A DNA stretch of 64,000 nt from Bog-375 sp049698695. Its GTDB lineage: Bacteria > Acidobacteriota > Terriglobia > Bryobacterales > Bryobacteraceae. The notes beneath the pieces are model-generated. The model was not told the DNA's origin, did not search any database, and was given only the letters and a program-made list of their open reading frames with translations. Within the stretch, counting starts at the first letter, position 1; each line of letters begins with the position of its first letter. The DNA lies in assembly GCA_049698695.1 (NCBI GenBank), contig JBAVYH010000095.1, forward strand, positions 33,114-97,113, in the 5' to 3' direction. Of this stretch, positions 59,167 through 64,000 are shown one piece after another. A program made the translations under genes and the position numbers.

Positions 59167-62100
59167 ATGCGGCAGGGGATCGGCCGATCGAGCACGAGGG
59201 CCTCGAATGTCTGGCGAATAGTGCGTCGCGGCTTGCCGGTTTTTCTGGCGGTCGGCGGTTGCGGGTTCGCCCAAATTGCGGATCGCAATATCAACATGGT
59301 GTCCGGTACCACCTGGCCGGATGGGGACCCGTTCCTGCAGCGGCAGAACGAACCCTCCATGGCCGCTTCCTCCCGCAACCCGCGCCACCTGCTGGCCGGC
59401 GCCAACGATTACCGCACGGTGGACCTGCCGGGGTTGCCGAACGGCGAAACCGGCGATGCCTGGCTGGGGGTCTTCCAGTCCTACGACGGCGGCCAGACGT
59501 GGACTAGCACGGTGCATCCGGGATGCCGGCAGAATGTGCCGCAGTGCGCGGGCGCTCCGGCGCTGGCTGGATTCACGGCTGCGGCCGACCCGGTAGTGCG
59601 CGCCGGCGCCAACGGGATGTTTTATTACAGCGGCATCGCTTTCACGCGCAGCGCCAATTCCGCCAGCGTGGTGTTCGTCTCCCGCTTCATCGACAACAAC
59701 AACACCGAAAAGGGCAACTCCATCCAGTACATCGACACGACACCGGTGGCCTCGGTGTCCGGCAGCGTATTTGTCGACAAGCCCTGGCTGGCGGTCGACG
59801 TGCCGCGCGCCGGCAGCCGGGGCTGCCCGATTAACGCCCCCCAGCCGGGCGGCGGCACACAGTCGGTTTCCGTCACGTCGGGCAACCTCTATGTCGCCTA
59901 CACCACTTTTGCCAATGACAGCCTGCCGCCGGCGCAAATCCAGTTTTCGCGCTCGCAGGATTGCGGCGCGACCTGGAGCAAGCCGGTTCCGCTTTCCGAC
60001 GACACCGTGAACCAGGGCGCCAATATCGCCATCGATCCCGTGAGCGGCACGGTTTATGTGGCCTGGCGCCGCTTCCAGAGCGGGGCGCTGAGCGACGCCA
60101 TCCTGGTGACGCAATCCACCGATGGGGGCCAGACTTTCAGCCCGCCGGTGGTGGTGGCCAATATCAATCCGTTCGATCAGGGCACCACCGATTTCAGCTT
60201 CCGCAGCAACGACTATCCCACCATGGCGGTGGACGGCACCGGGCGGATTTACATAGCGTGGTCGCAGCGCGGCGCCGGCCAGCCTGCCTCGGGCGGCGAT
60301 GCGCGCGTGGTGCTGGCGACTTCGCACGACGGCGTCAACTGGAGCGCGCCCATGCCGGTCGACGATTTCGCCGGACGCGGCCACCAATACATGCCGGCGA
60401 TGACGTTCGGCGGCGGCCAGCTCATGGTCATCTTTTACGACTTGCGCGAGGACTCGACGGTGGGCAACTTCACTCCCCTCGGCGGCGGCTTGTACTCGGA
60501 AACGCGCATGCCGGCCGGAGACCTGGCCACCACGCCGCCGCATCCCGAGAAGGTCTTCACGCCGTATGTGATCGATGCCGCCCCCGCGGACCTGAACGAG
60601 GGCGGCCTGCTGCGCCGCCATACGGTGGACGTGTGGGGGGCGCAGGCCGCGGCGGCGGACGTCCCCAGCTTCACCGCGCTGCGCATTTCGCAATATGAGA
60701 TCGGAAGCCTACCGGGATCGGGGACGATTCAGCAGCTACAGCTCGACCCGCCCAATTTCCCCATGTTCTCGCAAGGCACGGTGCCATTTATCGGCGACTA
60801 CCTGGACGTCACCGCGGTGCCCTCGATCGTGCCAGGCGCGCAGCCGGGTACGTGGCAATTCAACACCGCGCCAAGCTCGGCGGCGACGTTTCAGGCGGTC
60901 TGGACCGACGACCGCGACGTGCGCCCGCCCGCCGATGGAGATTGGACCGATTACACGCCGCCGCAATCGGCCGCTATCACCGGCATCAGCGTGTTCGATC
61001 CCACTCAGGCGCAACCGGCTTGCGTGTCCGGACAAACCGGCGACCGCAATCAGAACATCTACACAGCGCGGATCACGCAAGGGCTGGTGGCGTCATCGCC
61101 GGCGAATAACAAGACGCTGGCAACGATCCAGCGCTCCTTTCCAGTGCTGGTGGAGAACTCTTCGGCGAGCGTGAAAACGTTCCGGCTGACCATTGCCGGC
61201 CAGCCCAGCGGGGGCCTGGCATCATTTCTGCAATCCTCATTGCCCGGCCTGCCCAATCCGCTAACGACGCTCGATATTACCGTGGACGCGGGCTCCAGCG
61301 CCTCGCGCATAGTTTACGTCACGGCGCCGGGCGGGAGCGCGCCGATCCCGGTGACGGTGGCGGAGATTGCGGCGCCCGGAGCCGCCAGCACACTGGCCGG
61401 CGGCCTCGAAAGCTCGGTGCTGCTCAACCCCGATCCCACCAACCCGGGCAGCCCCGCCACCACGGACGGCGAAATCTTCAACCCCGATATCGCCAATCCG
61501 GACATTGCCAATCCCGACATCGCCAATCCGGATATAGCCAACCCGGACATCGCCAATCCCGATATCGCCAATCCCGACATCGCCAATCCCGACATCGCCA
61601 ACCTGAGCGTGGCCACCCCGGACATCGCCAATCCGGAAATCGCCAACCCGGACATTGCCAACCCGGACATCGCCAATCCCGACATTGCCAACGCCGCCAT
61701 CAGCGATTCCAACGCAACGATTTCCAACCAGGGAAACTCGACAGCGACTTATAACGTGCACTTCCTGCTGGCGCAGGCGCCGGCCGCCAGCGTGAGCACG
61801 CAGTTGATTGTGGAGAACATTTACCGGACGCCGGTGGCCAACGGCTGCCAATTGACGGAGCAGCCAACGCCCATCGTGATTGCCAACACGCCGAATCCGC
61901 CGCTGGTGTTGCAGCAAAACCTGGCGCAGACGGCGCTGGGCCGGCAATTGGCGGCGCTGGTGAGGGGCAAACGCGGAACCGCGCCGGGGCCGCGAGACGT
62001 CACCGACATCACCGACGGCACGGCCGGAAACACCACCATCACGCTGCCGCCGGGGCAGACCGTTCAGTTGACCTTGCGTTTCTTCAACGCCGACATGACA

Positions 62101-63534
62101 CAGCCGCTGGGCCTCGATCCCTTACAGGACGTGAACACGATCGTGATTTCGCAGGCCGTCAATACGGGCGGCTCGCTGCCCAGTTTCGCCGCCACGCATC
62201 TGTTCGCGGCCAGCGGCAACCTGCCCGCCGGCATGGTGGGCGCGGCATACGCGGCTGCGCTGGCCGCAGCGGGAGGCACGGCGCCGTACACGTTCACGCT
62301 GGCTTCCGGCTCGCTTCCCGGCGGGCTCAGTTTGAGCCCGGACGGCGCCATTTCCGGCACCCTCGGCGGGCAGCCGGGTAATTACTCCTTCAGCGTGCAG
62401 GTAACCGACAGCGCGACTCCTCCTTCAAAGCCCTTTACGGAAAGCCTGAGCATTTACGTGGTGCCGACGGCGGCCCTGGCGGTGACCAGCGTCTCGCTAG
62501 GCGGCGTGGAGGGTTCGACCCAAACCGAAGGCGCCGCGGTTACGGTTACGGCGGCGGTGCAGAATATGGGAGGGCTGGCGGACAACGTGGCCCTGGTGGC
62601 CGGCCCGCAATCGAGCGGTGAAGCCGGAGCCAGTTGCGGAACGCCCGACCCGCCCACAGCGTCGATTCCGGCCGGCGGCAGCCAGACGTTCGTGTTCTAC
62701 TGCGGCCCGCTAATAGGCCGCGGCCCGCTGGCGTTCCTGGTGAGCGGAACGGCCGTCGACGATGCCACAGGTGCGAAAGTGCGGGTTGCCGGGGGCGTCT
62801 CCGGCGCAATTACGGTGAGCCCGCCGCTGCCCGTGGAAACCGCGACCGCCACCGTGGGAGGCTTGGCGTACGTTTCAGGCGCCTGGACGAATCAGAACGT
62901 GGTGGTGACGTTCACCTGTTCGCCCGCCACCGGCCCGAGCACTTCAACCGTGGAGACGGTTTCCACGGAAGGACGGAACCAATCCGTCAGCTTGCCGTGC
63001 AGCGATTCCATTGGCGATACGACCACGGCATCGTTCGGCGGCATCGACATCGACCACACGCCGCCGGTGATTCAGTTCTTGAGCGCCCTGCCGGTAAACG
63101 CCGCGGGCTGGAGCAAAGGGCCGGTGACGGTAAGCTGGCAGTGCACGGATTCGGTCTCGGGGCCGGTGGCGCCCGTCGTCACCCAGATCGTTTCCGGGAA
63201 CGGGACGAATCTTTCGGCGACCGGCACCTGCCTCGACCTGGCAGGGAACTCGTCGTCGAATACGCACGCAGGCATCAACATCGACACCACGCCGCCGGTG
63301 ATGCAATTGAGCTCGCCGCTCGGCGGATTCAGCTATCCGCTGGGATCGGTGATCACCGTCAACTACTCTTGTTCGGATGCCGGATCGGGCATTGCTTCCT
63401 GCATCGGTCCGGTCGCCAATGGCGCGACGATCACGCTGGGCACGCCGGGGACGTTCAGCTTCGCGGTGACGGCGACCGACGTGGCGGGCAACCAGACCAC
63501 GGCAACGCATACCTACCAGGTGGCGCCGCAGTAG
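59167..63534 (+). CDS. Giant secreted protein: BNR-like region, NPDIA pentad repeats, Ig-like domains
   Basis: A 1455-residue protein with a signal-like N-terminus (VRRGLPVFLAVGGCGFAQ). Residues about 45-640 form a propeller-type region with Asp-box blades (SYDGGQTWTS, STDGGQTFSPP, SHDGVNWSAP). After a short beta region, 14 exact or near-exact Asn-Pro-Asp-Ile-Ala pentads follow (residues 772-841). The rest contains an Ig-like putative domain (GMVGAAYAAALAAAGGTAPY) and repeated Thr/Pro-rich DHTPPVIQF and DTTPPVMQL modules. A GGGGGGCGGG-type ribosome site precedes the ATG. It is likely a large extracellular adhesive or matrix protein. Confidence 0.88.
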   Translation: MRQGIGRSSTRASNVWRIVRRGLPVFLAVGGCGFAQIADRNINMVSGTTWPDGDPFLQRQNEPSMAASSRNPRHLLAGANDYRTVDLPGLPNGETGDAWLGVFQSYDGGQTWTSTVHPGCRQNVPQCAGAPALAGFTAAADPVVRAGANGMFYYSGIAFTRSANSASVVFVSRFIDNNNTEKGNSIQYIDTTPVASVSGSVFVDKPWLAVDVPRAGSRGCPINAPQPGGGTQSVSVTSGNLYVAYTTFANDSLPPAQIQFSRSQDCGATWSKPVPLSDDTVNQGANIAIDPVSGTVYVAWRRFQSGALSDAILVTQSTDGGQTFSPPVVVANINPFDQGTTDFSFRSNDYPTMAVDGTGRIYIAWSQRGAGQPASGGDARVVLATSHDGVNWSAPMPVDDFAGRGHQYMPAMTFGGGQLMVIFYDLREDSTVGNFTPLGGGLYSETRMPAGDLATTPPHPEKVFTPYVIDAAPADLNEGGLLRRHTVDVWGAQAAAADVPSFTALRISQYEIGSLPGSGTIQQLQLDPPNFPMFSQGTVPFIGDYLDVTAVPSIVPGAQPGTWQFNTAPSSAATFQAVWTDDRDVRPPADGDWTDYTPPQSAAITGISVFDPTQAQPACVSGQTGDRNQNIYTARITQGLVASSPANNKTLATIQRSFPVLVENSSASVKTFRLTIAGQPSGGLASFLQSSLPGLPNPLTTLDITVDAGSSASRIVYVTAPGGSAPIPVTVAEIAAPGAASTLAGGLESSVLLNPDPTNPGSPATTDGEIFNPDIANPDIANPDIANPDIANPDIANPDIANPDIANPDIANLSVATPDIANPEIANPDIANPDIANPDIANAAISDSNATISNQGNSTATYNVHFLLAQAPAASVSTQLIVENIYRTPVANGCQLTEQPTPIVIANTPNPPLVLQQNLAQTALGRQLAALVRGKRGTAPGPRDVTDITDGTAGNTTITLPPGQTVQLTLRFFNADMTQPLGLDPLQDVNTIVISQAVNTGGSLPSFAATHLFAASGNLPAGMVGAAYAAALAAAGGTAPYTFTLASGSLPGGLSLSPDGAISGTLGGQPGNYSFSVQVTDSATPPSKPFTESLSIYVVPTAALAVTSVSLGGVEGSTQTEGAAVTVTAAVQNMGGLADNVALVAGPQSSGEAGASCGTPDPPTASIPAGGSQTFVFYCGPLIGRGPLAFLVSGTAVDDATGAKVRVAGGVSGAITVSPPLPVETATATVGGLAYVSGAWTNQNVVVTFTCSPATGPSTSTVETVSTEGRNQSVSLPCSDSIGDTTTASFGGIDIDHTPPVIQFLSALPVNAAGWSKGPVTVSWQCTDSVSGPVAPVVTQIVSGNGTNLSATGTCLDLAGNSSSNTHAGINIDTTPPVMQLSSPLGGFSYPLGSVITVNYSCSDAGSGIASCIGPVANGATITLGTPGTFSFAVTATDVAGNQTTATHTYQVAPQ
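61480..61689 (+). repeat. Tandem 15-bp repeats encoding 14 NPDIA pentapeptides
   Basis: Fourteen consecutive pentads: eight NPDIA, then NLSVA, TPDIA, NPEIA and three NPDIA. Synonymous codons vary (ccc/ccg, gac/gat, atc/att/ata) while the residues stay fixed, which indicates selection on the protein rather than recent slippage. The A-N-x-x-x period matches pentapeptide repeats but with proline in the central position. Confidence 0.9.
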
Positions 63535-64000
63535 GGAGCGGTGCGTCAGCGCGCGGCCGGGGTTCTGGCGGCGGGGATGGACAACTCGGCGGCGGCGCTG
63601 AGCGGGTTCCTGTTTCCGCCTGCTCCACCGCCGCGTGTTGCGGCGTGCGCTCGGGCGAAGGTCTCGGAAAATACACGTTCGCGGTGCGGAGAAGAAAAAA
63701 GCGGGCGCATTTTGGGTGATAGGGGTAAGTGCGCCCGCTGTCGTAACGGGGATTTACCTGTTCTGACGATTCAACCCGGCGGCGTGGTTACAGGTTGCGG
63801 CCGGAATTCTCGTCTGCTCGAAAGAGTCATCCCTCGATGACTCTAAAGGGCTATTGACGCGTGCCTCATGGCGCCGGCAGCATTTTCTAATCCAAGAATG
63901 AGCCTGAAGGGCTGAAATCTGGTTGGCGCAGTGCCGGGCTCCTTTCGCTGGGTTTTCTTGTTCGTTTTCGGGGGAATAGACCGTCGTTGCCGGCGCGGTG
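63535..64000. other. 3' intergenic region with two hairpins
   Basis: No convincing gene was found in the last 466 bases; the open frames have poor composition. A 9-bp perfect stem (gcgggcgca 63701-63709 / tgcgcccgc 63730-63738, 20-nt loop) and an 8-bp perfect stem (agagtcat 63823-63830 / atgactct 63837-63844, 6-nt loop) stand out. Neither is followed by a T run. A structured RNA or REP-type unit is possible. Confidence 0.5.

Noticed and set aside
61480..61689. NPDIA DNA repeats as a CRISPR or microsatellite
   Set aside because: The period is 15 bp, in frame, with no spacers and with synonymous variation, so it is a protein repeat.
63541..63840. 99-codon plus-strand frame at the end of the window
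   Set aside because: Cys/Arg/Gly-rich with no family resemblance, and it runs through both hairpins, so a gene is unlikely.
1..64000. tRNA or rRNA genes
   Set aside because: I checked the larger gaps by eye for the GGTTCGA-type T-loop with a matching acceptor stem and found none. A covariance-model search would settle this.

Overview
The window is a GC-rich (well above 60% by eye), densely coded bacterial chromosome segment. It most resembles an acidobacterium of the Solibacter/Bryobacter group. Evidence for this is a 1.7-kb-residue secreted protein built from GloVer-type tandem repeats that ends in the C-terminal domain typical of Solibacter proteins, a second very large secreted repeat protein, and several families of short palindromic repeats lying between and inside genes. 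No rRNA, tRNA, transposase or CRISPR array was recognised. This taxonomic placement is inference from gene families.

Layout. 1-3.4 kb: hydroxyproline catabolism (epimerase, cut by the window edge, plus a three-part FAD/2Fe-2S D-hydroxyproline dehydrogenase). 3.5-10.6 kb: a secreted MA-type peptidase/TPR protein, an alkyltransferase-like DNA repair protein, small proteins, an M16 peptidase and an RDD membrane protein. 10.7-17 kb: a 44-residue membrane peptide overlapping a sodium:solute symporter, an orphan ORF between two copies of a duplicated gene junction, DedA, GlgC and the MotAB stator pair. 16.8-23.5 kb: a DJ-1-like protein, a Nudix hydrolase, guanine deaminase, a parvulin, a zinc-ribbon protein, EtfAB, FabF and ACP. 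23.7-30.3 kb: an ABC-2 exporter pair, a secreted glycine-rich protein, an O-antigen-ligase-like protein and another polytopic protein.

30.4-35.7 kb: the SOS mutagenesis cassette ImuA-ImuB-DnaE2. Both imuA and imuB carry in-frame palindromic insertions of two different families, and a third repeat lies between imuB and dnaE2. 35.8-38.5 kb: an HxlR regulator, a DinB-like protein, and a BNR-repeat protein overlapping a MoaD/ThiS-like protein. 38.5-43.7 kb: the giant GloVer protein, whose 21 repeats fall into three blocks of seven, which suggests three seven-bladed propellers. 43.9-49.1 kb: a GH109-like oxidoreductase-fold glycosidase with a symporter, then a membrane glycosyltransferase.

49.3-54.6 kb: a complete type III-A Csm operon (csm1-csm2-csm3-csm4-csm5). 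Cas10 has no HD nuclease domain, Csm4 carries a long Pro/Glu-rich insert, Csm2 has an Arg/Gly/Pro-rich tail, and no cas6, adaptation genes, CARF effector or array is present. It is flanked by membrane glycosyltransferase-like genes. 54.7-64 kb: a BON-domain protein, a TMTC-like membrane protein, an AAA ATPase and a 1455-residue secreted protein with 14 tandem Asn-Pro-Asp-Ile-Ala pentads.
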